Positions 41,155 to 49,827 are shown, counted from the stretch's first letter. The stretch: DNA of 64,000 bases from Ga0077555 sp033764055 (GCA_033764055.1 JANRJI010000151.1:1-64000); one strand, 5' to 3'. Numbers and translations: made by a program. The notes: generated from the letters alone by a model not told the origin.

Positions 41155-42363
41155 TCAGAGGCCGAGCGCCCCCTTGGCGATGATGTTCTTCTGCACCTCG
41201 CTCGAGCCGCCATAGATGGTCGCTGCACGCCGATAGAGATGCTCGTAGATCACATCGGCCGAGGACTCCGGGCCGATCATCTCGCCGTTCCAGCCGGCAT
41301 GGAGCGCATCGCTCTGGTAGACCATGCCGTGTCGGCCGAGCACGTCGAGACCGGTCTGCAGGATGCCCTGCTGCAGCTCGGTGCCGCGCAGCTTGAGGGC
41401 GGCAGCGCCCATCAGCGTCGGAGCACCGCTCTGCTTGGCGGCCGCCAGCTGGTCGGCCATCAGCGCTTTGACCGTCGCGAGGCCCACCTCGAGCTCCGCC
41501 AACCGGCGGCGGAACGACGGATCGTCCGAGAGTGGCTTGCCGCCCTCGCGCGTCTCGGCCATGAGCTGCCGGATCTGCTCGATATTCCCTTCGACCTTGG
41601 CCACATCGACGTTGCCGACCCGCTCGTTGGCGAGCAGGAACTTGGCGTAGGTCCAGCCCTTGTTCTCCTCGCCGATGCGGTTCGACACCGGCACGCGGAC
41701 GTTGTCGAAGAACACCTCGTTCAGATGGTGGCCAAGCGTGATGCCGATGATCGGACGCACCGTGATGCCGGGCGTCTTCATGTCGATCAGCAGGAATGAG
41801 ATGCCTTCTTGCTTCTTGGCCTTCTGGTCGGTGCGCACCAGCGCGAACATCCAGTCGGCCCAGTGCGCCGTCGACGTCCAGATCTTCTGGCCGTTGACGA
41901 TATAGTCGTCGCCGTCACGGTCGGCGCGCGTCTTGAGCGCGGCGAGATCCGAGCCGGCACCGGGCTCGGAGTACCCCTGGCACCACCACACGTCGCCCTT
42001 GATGATGCCGGGCAAGTGCTGCTTCTTCTGTGCCTCGCTACCGAAGGTGTAGATCACGGGACCCGCCATCGTCGGCCCGAAGGAGACGACGGGGGGAGCG
42101 CCGGCACGGCCGAGCTCCTCGGCGAACGCGAGGAACTGCGCCGGCTCCCAGCCGTGACCACCGTGCTCCTTGGGCCACTTGCCCGTGTTCCAGCCCCGCG
42201 TGCCCAGGCGCTGCAACCAGCTGATGTACTCGTGCTTCTCGAGGTGCTGACCGCGCGCCTGCTTGGCCTTCACCGCGGCGGGCAGCTCCTGCTCGCAAAA
42301 GGACCGCACCTCGGCGCGAAAGGCGTCGAGCGACGTGTCCCGCTCGACCGTTCGGATGAACAT
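41155..42363 (-). CDS. Acyl-CoA dehydrogenase, large-subunit type (PimC-like)
   Basis: A 402-residue acyl-CoA dehydrogenase. Visible family parts are NTGKWPKEHGGHGWEPAQFL, CQGYSEPGAGSDLAALKTRA, VNGQKIWTSTAHWADWMFAL and YRRAATIYGGSSEVQKNIIA at the C-terminus. At the place where medium-chain enzymes carry the catalytic Glu (YEGT), this protein has YGGS, consistent with pairing with another subunit. The ATG at 42363 has GGAGGAG upstream. It heads the two-gene dehydrogenase set with the PimD-like gene. Confidence 0.87.
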   Translation of the reverse strand: MFIRTVERDTSLDAFRAEVRSFCEQELPAAVKAKQARGQHLEKHEYISWLQRLGTRGWNTGKWPKEHGGHGWEPAQFLAFAEELGRAGAPPVVSFGPTMAGPVIYTFGSEAQKKQHLPGIIKGDVWWCQGYSEPGAGSDLAALKTRADRDGDDYIVNGQKIWTSTAHWADWMFALVRTDQKAKKQEGISFLLIDMKTPGITVRPIIGITLGHHLNEVFFDNVRVPVSNRIGEENKGWTYAKFLLANERVGNVDVAKVEGNIEQIRQLMAETREGGKPLSDDPSFRRRLAELEVGLATVKALMADQLAAAKQSGAPTLMGAAALKLRGTELQQGILQTGLDVLGRHGMVYQSDALHAGWNGEMIGPESSADVIYEHLYRRAATIYGGSSEVQKNIIAKGALGL

Positions 42364-42628
42364 GGGGCTGCCTCCTCCGGCTCGTTTATCTGAGTGATCC
42401 ACCCCGAACGCTAGAAGGCCGGCGGGCGCTTTGCAATCGGCTCCGGTCGCGCACCTCGCGTGGCCGCGGCGCACGGACCCGCGAAAACGCATTTCTTCAT
42501 GGCTTGAGCGGAACTAGCCCGCACCGGATGAGGTTCAGTGGACACAGACGGCGGATGCACGCCCGCCGTTGCCAGCCGAAGGCTGACGGATCCAGAGGAA
42601 CAGGCGCAATTCGCAGCGGAGCGTTCCG

Positions 42629-42784
42629 ATGCTGCCGACCATTTTGATCATCCTGCTCGTACTCGCCCTTATCGGCGCGATCCCCGCGTGGCCGCACGCC
42701 TCCAATTGGGGCTACGGCCCATCCGGCATTCTCGCGACTGTCCTGGTCGTAGTCGTCCTGTTGGCTCTGCTGCAGAGGATCTGA
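42629..42784 (+). CDS. DUF3309 small membrane protein
   Basis: A 51-residue hydrophobic protein. It starts MLPTILIILLVLALIGAIPA, then has the family-diagnostic WPHASNWGYGPSG and a final hydrophobic segment ending LLALLQRI. The pattern WPH-x-x-x-WGYGPSG is typical of DUF3309, found widely in Rhizobiales with unknown function. GGAG lies 6 nt before the ATG. It is followed by a larger membrane protein on the same strand, about 40 bp on. Confidence 0.82.
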   Translation: MLPTILIILLVLALIGAIPAWPHASNWGYGPSGILATVLVVVVLLALLQRI

Positions 42785-42822
42785 GCCCCGCCGTCAGCCA
42801 TTCATGAAGGAGTATCCACACC

Positions 42823-43713
42823 ATGACCGTCGTACCTGCCGCGGAGAGCCATCTTCCGCACGACGCCGCGTTCGCGATTCCACCGAAGCATTCGTATGTC
42901 GACTGGAGTGCCATCCTCGGCGGCACTGCAGTGGCGGTCGCCATGGGCCTCGTTCTCTCGATGTTCGGAGCAGCCGTCGGCCTCAGCCTCGTCTCGCCGT
43001 GGAGCTACGAGGGCATCTCGGCCTCGACAGCCGGCATCGCAGCGGCCATCTGGTTCGCTCTCGTGCAGATCTACGCCTCGGGGCTGGGTGGCTACCTGGC
43101 TGGACGCATGCGTCCGCGAGCCGGCGATGCCGTGGTCCATGAGGTGCGGTTCCGCGATGGCATCAACGGTCTCGTCGTATGGGCTCTCGCCGTTGCCGTG
43201 AGCGCCATGCTCTCGATGTCCATCCTCTCCGGGCTCGCGCGCACGGCCGGGTCGGTGGCGTCGACCGCCGCCACTGCCGTCGGCCCTGTCGCGGAGCGTG
43301 TGATCGATACCGCGATGCGGGCCCCTGTCGCTCCCGCAGGCGGCGATCAGGGTCGGTCCCCGGCGGCGGCCGGCGAGCGTACGGGTCTGAGCGACCAGCA
43401 GCGCGCCGAGCTGACGCGAATCGTCACGGCCGCGTTGGCCAAGGGAGAACTTAGCCCCGAGGATCGTGCCTACCTCGAGCAGGTGGTCGCCCGGCAGACG
43501 GGCGTCGCTCCTGAGGTCGCCAAGCAGCGTGTCAACAGCGCCATCAACGACGCCATCACCACCGCCAAGTCGGCGGCCGACAAAGCCCGCTCGGCGGCGG
43601 CATTCGGCGGCTTCTGGACCGCGGTCGTGATGATGCTCGCCGGCATGGCGGCCTGGTGGGGAGGCAGCCTCGGCGGAACCCACCGTGACGAGGAGCTCCT
43701 CACACCCCGGTGA
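42823..43713 (+). CDS. Integral membrane protein, uncharacterised
   Basis: A 296-residue protein with N-terminal hydrophobic segments (YVDWSAILGGTAVAVAMGLV, then AAIWFALVQIYASGLGGYLA and LVVWALAVAVSAMLSMSILS) and a helical charged central region (SDQQRAELTRIVTAALAKGE, LSPEDRAYLEQVVARQTGVA) with a final hydrophobic segment (GFWTAVVMMLAGMAAWWGGS). Its YAGG/YLAGRMRP motif matches a family frequent in Rhizobiales and often next to DUF3309. No enzymatic motif is visible. Likely a stress-related envelope protein. Confidence 0.72.
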   Translation: MTVVPAAESHLPHDAAFAIPPKHSYVDWSAILGGTAVAVAMGLVLSMFGAAVGLSLVSPWSYEGISASTAGIAAAIWFALVQIYASGLGGYLAGRMRPRAGDAVVHEVRFRDGINGLVVWALAVAVSAMLSMSILSGLARTAGSVASTAATAVGPVAERVIDTAMRAPVAPAGGDQGRSPAAAGERTGLSDQQRAELTRIVTAALAKGELSPEDRAYLEQVVARQTGVAPEVAKQRVNSAINDAITTAKSAADKARSAAAFGGFWTAVVMMLAGMAAWWGGSLGGTHRDEELLTPR

Positions 43714-43753
43714 TGACGGACGCCCGTCTCAGCACAAACCCATGGAGGCTATC

Positions 43754-43828
43754 ATGTTGCCAGGACTCGTCATGTGGCTGCTCGGTGTTCCGCTCGCGGT
43801 CATCGTCCTTCTCTATCTCATCTTCTGA
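43754..43828 (+). CDS. 24-residue membrane peptide
   Basis: Reads MLPGLVMWLLGVPLAVIVLL then YLIF, a single hydrophobic span. GGAGG lies 6 nt before the ATG and the stop is immediate. It lies 40 bp after the DUF3309-associated membrane gene on the same strand. Similar WLLG-P-I/L-A/P-x-x-LLYL peptides occur in alphaproteobacteria (general knowledge); translation here is inferred from the ribosome site. Confidence 0.55.
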   Translation: MLPGLVMWLLGVPLAVIVLLYLIF

Positions 43829-43903
43829 GACCGTAAGGCTGCCGGCTGGCGTGCGCTTCCAGGAGGATGAGCCCGCCGGCCGGTCGGCGATGGACGACAG
43901 GGC

Positions 43904-45091
43904 TCAACGTTGCTGATCGAGGATGTGATAGACGCCGAACCGTGAGGTCAGCATGCACAGCGCAGCGATCACCACCACCACCATGACCAGCACGCCGTAG
44001 CCCGCCAGGTCGAGAATGCCCGCTCCGAACAGGCGGCGCACCTCGGCCGTGGTCACGACGTTGCCTTCGAACATATCCATCGCCGACGGCATCAGCAGAA
44101 ACACCAGCATGGCGAACCCGGCGCCGACGAGCCCGGCGCGAACGCCGAGACGAAGGAAATGCCGCTCGAACTCGCGCGCGATGTACCGGTCCGTCGCGCC
44201 GACGAGATGCAGCACTTCGACGATCTCGCGGTTGGAGGCCATGGAGCTCCGCGTTGCCGAGATGATGATGGCGGTCGTCGCAGCACCGACCAACATCAGG
44301 ATGGCCAGACCACCGAGTGCCAGCGTGTGGGTGAACGTTCGAATCTGCGTCTGCCAGTGGCGATGATCGTCGAGGTTTGCACTCTTGAGCTCGGTAGCGA
44401 TCAGCGCGCGCAAGGCATCCATGTCGGGCGGCGCGACGGCGTCGATCTCAAGGGCGATCAGTCGCGGCACAGGCAGCGACTTGAGGGCGTCGTTCTTGCC
44501 GAGCCAAGGCTCGAGCAGCGCCGAGGACTCGTCGAGGTTCAGCGGCTTCACGGATTTAATGCCCGGCTGGCGGGCGAGAAACGCGGCCGCATCCCGCACC
44601 GCGCGGTCGGTATCCACGTTCTCCCGCGGCTCGATCTGGACGGTCACCTCCCGCGCGATGTCACGCAGCCAGGAGGACGCCGACTGGTTCAGGATGTAGA
44701 CGCCGCCCGCCGTGAGGCAGGCGAGAAAGCACATGATGGCGATCACCAGGGTCAGCGAACGGCTGGTCACGGAGCCCGCGGGCACGACGACACCGCCGGA
44801 TGTCCGGGGCTGCCGCCGGTCCGACGGTCGCTCGTTTCCTGTCAGCTCCGGCTCGAACGCCGGCTCCGGGGACGGGGTCGCCTCGCTCGCGGGATGTGGC
44901 GTGGTGCGCGCCGTGGCCTGCTGCTCGGGGTAAGGCTCAGGGTAGACCTGGGAATCGGCGTGAGGTGTCGCGGCCCGTTCGCTCGGCGCCGAGTAATAGG
45001 GCTCGCGGACCCGGGCGCGCGGAGCCGGTGGAGGCGGCAATGGCGATGGCTGGCCGGGAGGTCCCGGCGGCCGGTCATACGATCCTGACAT
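43904..45091 (-). CDS. ftsX: Cell-division ABC transporter permease FtsX
   Basis: The 395-residue FtsX has a long proline-rich cytoplasmic N-terminus of about 115 residues. It is followed by a first membrane helix (TLVIAIMCFLACLTAGGVYI), a periplasmic domain, and a three-helix C-terminal block (LGGLAILMLVGAATTAIIIS, LVGAGFAMLVFLLM and VLVMVVVVIAALCML). With FtsE it couples ATP to activation of septal murein hydrolases. The start overlaps the end of ftsE by 17 bp, so they are coupled. The proline-rich extension is longer than in enteric FtsX but seen in Rhizobiales. Confidence 0.93.
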   Translation of the reverse strand: MSGSYDRPPGPPGQPSPLPPPPAPRARVREPYYSAPSERAATPHADSQVYPEPYPEQQATARTTPHPASEATPSPEPAFEPELTGNERPSDRRQPRTSGGVVVPAGSVTSRSLTLVIAIMCFLACLTAGGVYILNQSASSWLRDIAREVTVQIEPRENVDTDRAVRDAAAFLARQPGIKSVKPLNLDESSALLEPWLGKNDALKSLPVPRLIALEIDAVAPPDMDALRALIATELKSANLDDHRHWQTQIRTFTHTLALGGLAILMLVGAATTAIIISATRSSMASNREIVEVLHLVGATDRYIAREFERHFLRLGVRAGLVGAGFAMLVFLLMPSAMDMFEGNVVTTAEVRRLFGAGILDLAGYGVLVMVVVVIAALCMLTSRFGVYHILDQQR

Positions 45092-45758
45092 GGCCGTCGT
45101 GGAGCTCCAGCCGCGGCGCCTTGAACTGGCGCATCAATTGATGGTCGTGCGTGGCGATGATGACTGAGGTTCCGAGCCGGTTCAGCTCGATGAAGAGGCG
45201 CAGCAGCCGTCGTGCCATCTGCGGATCGACGTTGCCCGTCGGCTCGTCGGCAAGGAGCAGCTCGGGCTTGGCGATGACGGCGCGCGCGATGGCCGCACGC
45301 TGCTTCTCGCCGCCCGACAGCACAGAGGGATCGTCATGCATGCGGTCGCCGAGACCCACCCACTGCAGCAGGTCGGTCACGTCCTCACGATAATCGGCCT
45401 CCCGCTTGCCCGCGACACGCAGCGGCAGGGCGACGTTCTGCCATGTCGACAGATGATCGAGCAGCCGGAAGTCCTGAAACACGATCCCGATGCGTCGGCG
45501 CAACTCCGCTCGCCGTGTCGCGTCGGCGCGGCTGACGTCCTGGCTGAACAGCATGATTTGGCCGCGGGTCGGCTGCTGGGCCAGGAACATCATGCGCAGC
45601 AATGACGACTTTCCCGCGCCCGACGGCCCCGTCAGAAAGTGGAACGATCCGGGCCGGATATGGAACGTGACGTCGTGGAGCACCTCGCGCCCACGGCCGT
45701 ATCGCAGCCCGACGTTTTGCAACCTGATCACGTCTGTCCCCGTGGCGCGAGCCGCCAT
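45075..45758 (-). CDS. ftsE: Cell-division ABC transporter ATPase FtsE
   Basis: A 227-residue ABC ATPase. The Walker A is GPSGAGKSSLLRM near 43-51, the Q-loop GIVFQDFRLLD, the ABC signature LSGGEKQRAAIARA and the Walker B ELLLADEPTGNVDP, all intact. It energises FtsX at the divisome. It is the first gene of the ftsEX pair; the ATG follows a divergent gap shared with hpt. Confidence 0.96.
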   Translation of the reverse strand: MAARATGTDVIRLQNVGLRYGRGREVLHDVTFHIRPGSFHFLTGPSGAGKSSLLRMMFLAQQPTRGQIMLFSQDVSRADATRRAELRRRIGIVFQDFRLLDHLSTWQNVALPLRVAGKREADYREDVTDLLQWVGLGDRMHDDPSVLSGGEKQRAAIARAVIAKPELLLADEPTGNVDPQMARRLLRLFIELNRLGTSVIIATHDHQLMRQFKAPRLELHDGHVRIV

Positions 45759-46122
45759 TCCCGCGGCCTCGTCGAGGCCGACGCAAGGCCACCTCGGCCC
45801 TTATGCGTGATGCGCTGCGCCCGATCAATTGCCGAGGAATGTGGCCGGCCTGTGAGTGGAAAACCCGGTCGCTGCCCGGATCGTGTGAAAAGCAGCGCCG
45901 CCCGCCGGTGCCAGCCGCAAAATTGCCTGTCCATGCCACTCTGTTGCATCGGCTCGGCTCGACAGGCGGCATCACCACTCTCCCGGCTGTCGTCGAATTC
46001 TGCTAGGGGCAGGGCGAGATCGACGGAAGGAGCCACGGGCGTCAGCGCCCGAATCAGTGATCGCACGGGGCGGGCGGTGCGACGGTCGCCTCGGCGGAGC
46101 CACGGGCAGGAACGGAGACGAC
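45759..46122. other. Divergent intergenic region ftsE-hpt
   Basis: 364 bases with no supported gene. It must contain leftward promoter(s) for ftsEX and rightward for hpt. An AT-richer part near 45928-45960 (AAAATTGCC, TTGCATC) is the likeliest promoter region, but no -35/-10 pair is convincing. Long open frames here are shadows. Confidence 0.4.
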
Positions 46123-46668
46123 ATGAGCGATACGGACACGAAGGCCGGGCTCGAGGTGCTGTTCTCACCGGAGGCCATTGCCCGACGCATCGACGAGCTC
46201 GCGCTGGAGATTGCCGCAGCGGAGCTGGAGCGCCCGCTGGTGGTGCCGATCATGACCGGCAGCTTCATGTTCTCGGCCGACCTGCTGCGCGGCATGCACC
46301 GCGCCGGCCTGACACCCGAGGTCGATTTCCTGTCCCTCACCAGCTACCGTCATGGCACCATCTCGTCCGGTAGCGTCGGTTTGGTACGGGACATGGAGCT
46401 GGACGTTGCCGGACGCGATGTGCTCGTTGTCGACGACATCCTCGATACCGGCCGGACCCTCGCCTACGCAAAGGACCTGATCGCCGCCCGCGGCGCCCGG
46501 CGTTTGCTCACCTGCGTACTGCTGAACAAGCCCGTGCGGCGCGCCGTGCCGATGGTGGCGGATTTCGTCGCCTTCGAATGCCCGCCGCTGTTCGTCGTCG
46601 GCTATGGCATGGATCTGGCCAATCGCTATCGTGAGCTGCCCTTCGTCGGGCGGGTGGTCAGTCGCTGA
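46123..46668 (+). CDS. hpt: Hypoxanthine phosphoribosyltransferase
   Basis: Hpt salvages hypoxanthine (and guanine) with PRPP to IMP or GMP. The 181-residue enzyme has the PRPP motif DVLVVDDILDTGRTLAY, the catalytic loop LTSYRHGTISSGSVGLV and the C-terminal DFVAFECPPLFVVGYGMDLA. GGAG lies 6 nt before the ATG at 46123. The CpdR-like receiver follows on the same strand, a linkage also seen in other Rhizobiales. Confidence 0.94.
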   Translation: MSDTDTKAGLEVLFSPEAIARRIDELALEIAAAELERPLVVPIMTGSFMFSADLLRGMHRAGLTPEVDFLSLTSYRHGTISSGSVGLVRDMELDVAGRDVLVVDDILDTGRTLAYAKDLIAARGARRLLTCVLLNKPVRRAVPMVADFVAFECPPLFVVGYGMDLANRYRELPFVGRVVSR

Positions 46669-46714
46669 CACCGCCCTTCGCCTTGCCTTTCGCGCGCTGA
46701 TTCCGGAGGTTGCA

Positions 46715-47071
46715 ATGGCACGGATACTTCTCGCCGATGACGACAGAGGGGCCCTGGACCTCGTCCGCCGGGCGCTCGAGACCGACGGACACGTGGTGAC
46801 GGCGGTAGGTGATGGCAATGACGCCCTTGCTGCCTTGAAGACCTCGGCCTTCGATGTTCTCGTCGCCGATGTCGAGATGCCCGGCATCGATGGCGTCGAG
46901 CTGGCCCGTCGTGCCCGCGCCGTCGCCACCGGCATCCGCATCGTCTTCATCTCCGGCTCGGAGGAGTTGCTGGAGCGCGCCCGCAGCCTGGTCATTGTCG
47001 GGGCACGCACCCTTTCGAAGCCGTTCAGCATCGACCGAATCCGCTCGGAGGTGCGCGCCGCACTTGAGTAG
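46715..47071 (+). CDS. cpdR: CpdR-like single-domain response regulator
   Basis: A 118-residue receiver domain without output domain. Conserved residues are the acidic pair in ILLADDDRG, the phospho-Asp in VLVADVEMPGIDGVE (about Asp51), and the lysine in LSKPFSIDRI. CpdR controls ClpXP proteolysis of cell-cycle regulators when unphosphorylated. The assignment rests on size and the hpt linkage. GGAGG lies 5 nt before the ATG. The HPt partner ChpT is not in the window. Confidence 0.78.
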   Translation: MARILLADDDRGALDLVRRALETDGHVVTAVGDGNDALAALKTSAFDVLVADVEMPGIDGVELARRARAVATGIRIVFISGSEELLERARSLVIVGARTLSKPFSIDRIRSEVRAALE

Positions 47072-47153
47072 CTTGGCTCCGCCGGGCATTGTCGCGGCTT
47101 GAGCTTTCGATCTTTCTCAATCCGCCCGAGCTGACAACGACGGACCGAAATCT

Positions 47154-47438
47154 ATGCTGTTCATGATAATCTCGACGCCCCGTCCCGAGCCGCCATCGGC
47201 GATGGTGCCGAAGCGGAAAGCCTACTGGGAGTGGCTGGCGCCGCTGCAGGCAGCAGGCCTGTGCAAGAATGTCTGGGCCCGAACGGGCCGCGGCGCGGTT
47301 GCCCTGCTCGACGTGCCCGACAACGAGACGCTGCACCGCATCCTCAACGAATGGGCCGAGATCATCCCGGCGACGTTCGAGATCCTGCCGCTGATCGATG
47401 CCGGGCCGGCGAAGGCCTACCTCGATAAGCACGCATAG
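47154..47438 (+). CDS. Muconolactone isomerase-like (DUF3303-type) small protein
   Basis: A 94-residue ferredoxin-fold protein of the muconolactone isomerase/DUF3303 type. Family features are LFMIISTPRPEPP (first strand), YWEWLAPLQAAGLCKNVWAR and LDVPDNETLHRILNEWAEII with PATFEILPLIDA. Members of this superfamily act as isomerases, monooxygenases or unassigned stress proteins; the reaction here is unknown. Start at the first ATG. Confidence 0.7.
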   Translation: MLFMIISTPRPEPPSAMVPKRKAYWEWLAPLQAAGLCKNVWARTGRGAVALLDVPDNETLHRILNEWAEIIPATFEILPLIDAGPAKAYLDKHA

Positions 47439-47492
47439 CACCGGCAGGCTCGCCACCTGATGCCGGGTGGCAGCATAGCCGGCCGCAGAGCG

Positions 47493-47648
47493 TCACCGCC
47501 TGGTGTCCAGCGTCAACGAAAGCGTCGCCGAGATCGCCGTCAGGCGATCGAGCTTGCGGCGCGCCGCGCTGCGATCACGCGGCGTGCCGGACTCGAGGAG
47601 CGCCGCGACCTCCTCGAGCAGTTGCATCATCGTTGCCAAGCTGGTCAT
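47493..47648 (-). CDS. Small hypothetical protein, 51 residues
   Basis: Reads MTSLATMMQLLEEVAALLES then GTPRDRSAARRKLDRLTAIS and ATLSLTLDTRR, predicted two amphipathic helices. It begins 11 bp after the cysteine-repeat gene on the same strand. The ribosome site is weak, so translation is inferred from composition and position. Confidence 0.4.
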   Translation of the reverse strand: MTSLATMMQLLEEVAALLESGTPRDRSAARRKLDRLTAISATLSLTLDTRR

Positions 47649-47659
47649 CTCGACGCCGC

Positions 47660-48403
47660 CTATTTGCCTTCCTCTACGACACAGGCATCGCCACGCAAGC
47701 GATAGGGCTTGGCACAGTTCCAGGCGTTACCCGACGAATCCAGAAACGCATTGGCAGGCACGACGATCGCATCGCAGGAGTCGCGACTGCGCCTGTAGCC
47801 GCGGTCGCACTTCCAGTCGCGGCCCGACGAATCCAGATATCCGTTCTTCGGCACAACCACTGGCGCGCACGCATCGCCCGACCGCCGGTAACCGCGGTTG
47901 CATTCCCATCCGCGACCGTAGCTGTCGCTGGTGACATAGGCGTTGATCGGCACTGTCAATGCCTCGCAGTGGTTCGCCACCTCTCGAAAACCGCGCTCGC
48001 ATTGCCAACCTCGGCCAAAACCCGATTCGGACAGAAAGGCGTTCGGCGGCACCTCGATCTCGACGCACTGGCTATCCGTCTTGCGATAGCCGCGGATGCA
48101 CTCCCAGCCAGCACCATATGTCGAGCCGGAGAGGAACCCGTGCTTTGGGACGTCGATTTTCGTGCACCTCTCCCCTTCCCGCACGAACCCGTGACGACAC
48201 TCCCAACCGCGGCCGAAGCCATCGCGACTGATGTAGGCATCCTGCGGGAGCTCGATACGGGCGCACTCGCCGCCCCGGCTGACGAAGCCGGCTTTGCAGT
48301 CCCATCCGCTCCCGTAGCTGCGACCGACCGCGTTCGCGGGCACGTCAGGCGAAGGCGATCGGGCAAGGGATGACGGCACCGCGATCTGCAGACAGAGCAA
48401 CAT
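47660..48403 (-). CDS. Secreted protein of seven cysteine-pair repeats
   Basis: With the ATG at 48403 the product is 247 residues with a short signal-like start (MLLCLQIAVPSSLARS). It then has seven tandem units of 31-33 residues. The unit pattern is VPxNAFL, then GxGWxC, then RGYR/RGF, then five or six residues, then C and a beta-like VxVP. Each has two cysteines 12-14 apart, so one disulphide per unit is likely. The frame is open upstream to 48721; a TTG start at 48424 is possible. The 337 bases between here and the 65-residue gene have no other gene. Function unknown: surface or matrix scaffold is one idea. Confidence 0.72.
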   Translation of the reverse strand: MLLCLQIAVPSSLARSPSPDVPANAVGRSYGSGWDCKAGFVSRGGECARIELPQDAYISRDGFGRGWECRHGFVREGERCTKIDVPKHGFLSGSTYGAGWECIRGYRKTDSQCVEIEVPPNAFLSESGFGRGWQCERGFREVANHCEALTVPINAYVTSDSYGRGWECNRGYRRSGDACAPVVVPKNGYLDSSGRDWKCDRGYRRSRDSCDAIVVPANAFLDSSGNAWNCAKPYRLRGDACVVEEGK

Positions 48404-48740
48404 CGCGCCCACGCGCCAAGCCAACGCGGATCTCGGTTTCCCGGTCGAAGCGATCGCAGCACGCAGTGGCGGAGAGCCTGGACCTTCCCCCGTCTCGACC
48501 GCGTTGCGCCACCGGATCTGCACGCGCGGTATCCTACGGCCCGCTTCGCGAGGCAAGCCTTGTCCGGAATCGCAGCCGTGGAGTGCATCACCCAGGCCCA
48601 ACCGCCAGACAGTCGTCGTTCGCCGATTGACTGGCATGGCCAGATTTGCCTCCACTTCGCGAGCGACCCATTCGCTCACTCGCAGCAGGAATGCTTGGCG
48701 CATTCCCGAGCATTGCAGCACGTCGCGACCGGCAACCCTG

Positions 48741-48938
48741 TCACTCCTGGTGCGACAGGGCGTATTCCTTGACCACGCGCTCGACGTTCTCGTTCGTGCA
48801 CTTGATGCGATACTGCGGCTCGCTGCCCTCGAGAGGGAGCAAGCGCACGACCTTGCAGTACTGGGCGCCTTCGGTGGACCCCATCCGACGTGCGGAAAAT
48901 TTCAGACTCTGACCGATGCGGTATTTGTGTGTGCTCAC
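48741..48938 (-). CDS. Small conserved alphaproteobacterial protein
   Basis: A 65-residue soluble basic protein: STHKYRIGQSLKFSARRMG, then YCKVVRLLPLEGSEPQYRIK and NENVERVVKEYALS. This SH3-like short protein family is frequent in Rhizobiales (general knowledge), with no function known. AAGGAG lies 5 nt before the GTG start at 48938. Confidence 0.72.
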   Translation of the reverse strand: MSTHKYRIGQSLKFSARRMGSTEGAQYCKVVRLLPLEGSEPQYRIKCTNENVERVVKEYALSHQE

Positions 48939-49553
48939 GAATGCTCCTTACAGGACGCCGACCGGTGGCGGAGGGCTGAGGGCGAAGGCATCACCGGCAT
49001 TCAGGAAAACCACTCGGATGCAGCTTCCGCGACGCCGTTCTCCCGACGTGGCGCAACCGACCGCGCGCGGGGCCACCTCTCATCGTGCCCGGCGTCGGAG
49101 ACGCGCAATTTTCCGGAATTGTCGAAAGGCCAAATCCGAGCAGTCGGATGGCCCATTTTTTCTAACGACGCTATGATGAATTGCATGCGCCGTGCCAAAT
49201 GTCAATTTAATCCGCATTTATCGCCATATTACGGGATTTCGAGGATCGGTTGTGCAACGTCAAGGGCCGGCCATAGCGACGGATCGCAATTTGAACACAA
49301 TCGACGAGACGACCGATTGCCGCCGTGGTCATTCGCGGCTGATCGACATCGGACGCGAAATTTCTTGCAATTTCGGACCGGCCGGCCCATCTACCCGGTA
49401 CAGCTGCGCGACCCATGATGGGTCTTTGACTCGGCTTTGGCAAAGACGCATAGCGCCATCGGCTCATTGCCTTTTCCAAAAACTAAGTGTTGCCCGGGCA
49501 ATGCGCGTGCACGGGATGATCAGCTTCATCGCGCATGGAAAAGGAGACCCTCT
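48939..49553. other. Gene-free, AT-richer region with the cold-shock leader
   Basis: 615 bases without a supported gene. The segment 49140-49300 is AT-richer than average (for example TTTAATCCGCATTTATCGCC), as expected of a promoter region. The last 100-150 bases are probably the 5' leader of the cold-shock gene. A 65-codon leftward frame at 49001-49198 lacks a ribosome site and homology. Confidence 0.45.
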
Positions 49554-49766
49554 ATGCGGGTTTCAGGAATCGTCAAGTTTTTCAACTACGACAAGGGCTT
49601 CGGCTTCATCACGCCGGAGGGCGGCTCGAAGGACGTGTTCGTCCACGCCAGCGCCCTCGAGCTTGCGGGCATCCGCACCCTCAAAGAGGGCGACAAGGTG
49701 AGCTTCGTTCTCGAGGACGACCGCAAGGGCCGAGGCAAGCAAGCCGGCCAGATCGAAATGGCCTGA
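49554..49766 (+). CDS. cspA: Cold-shock protein (CspA family)
   Basis: A 70-residue single-stranded nucleic-acid-binding cold-shock domain. RNP1 is KGFGFITPEGG and RNP2 is KDVFVHASALE; both are intact. AAGGAG lies 8 nt before the ATG. It is a single gene ended by a strong hairpin. It acts as an RNA chaperone, often induced by cold or stress; the gene letter is generic. Confidence 0.95.
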   Translation: MRVSGIVKFFNYDKGFGFITPEGGSKDVFVHASALELAGIRTLKEGDKVSFVLEDDRKGRGKQAGQIEMA

Positions 49767-49827
49767 TCGGCCACGACGGATCCGCCCGCCAGGTCCGCAA
49801 GCCGTCGGTCCTAGGGCGCAGAGCAAG

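Noticed and set aside
49001..49198. 65-codon leftward frame with some protein-like look
   Set aside because: No ribosome site, no recognised family, falls in a promoter-like AT-richer region.
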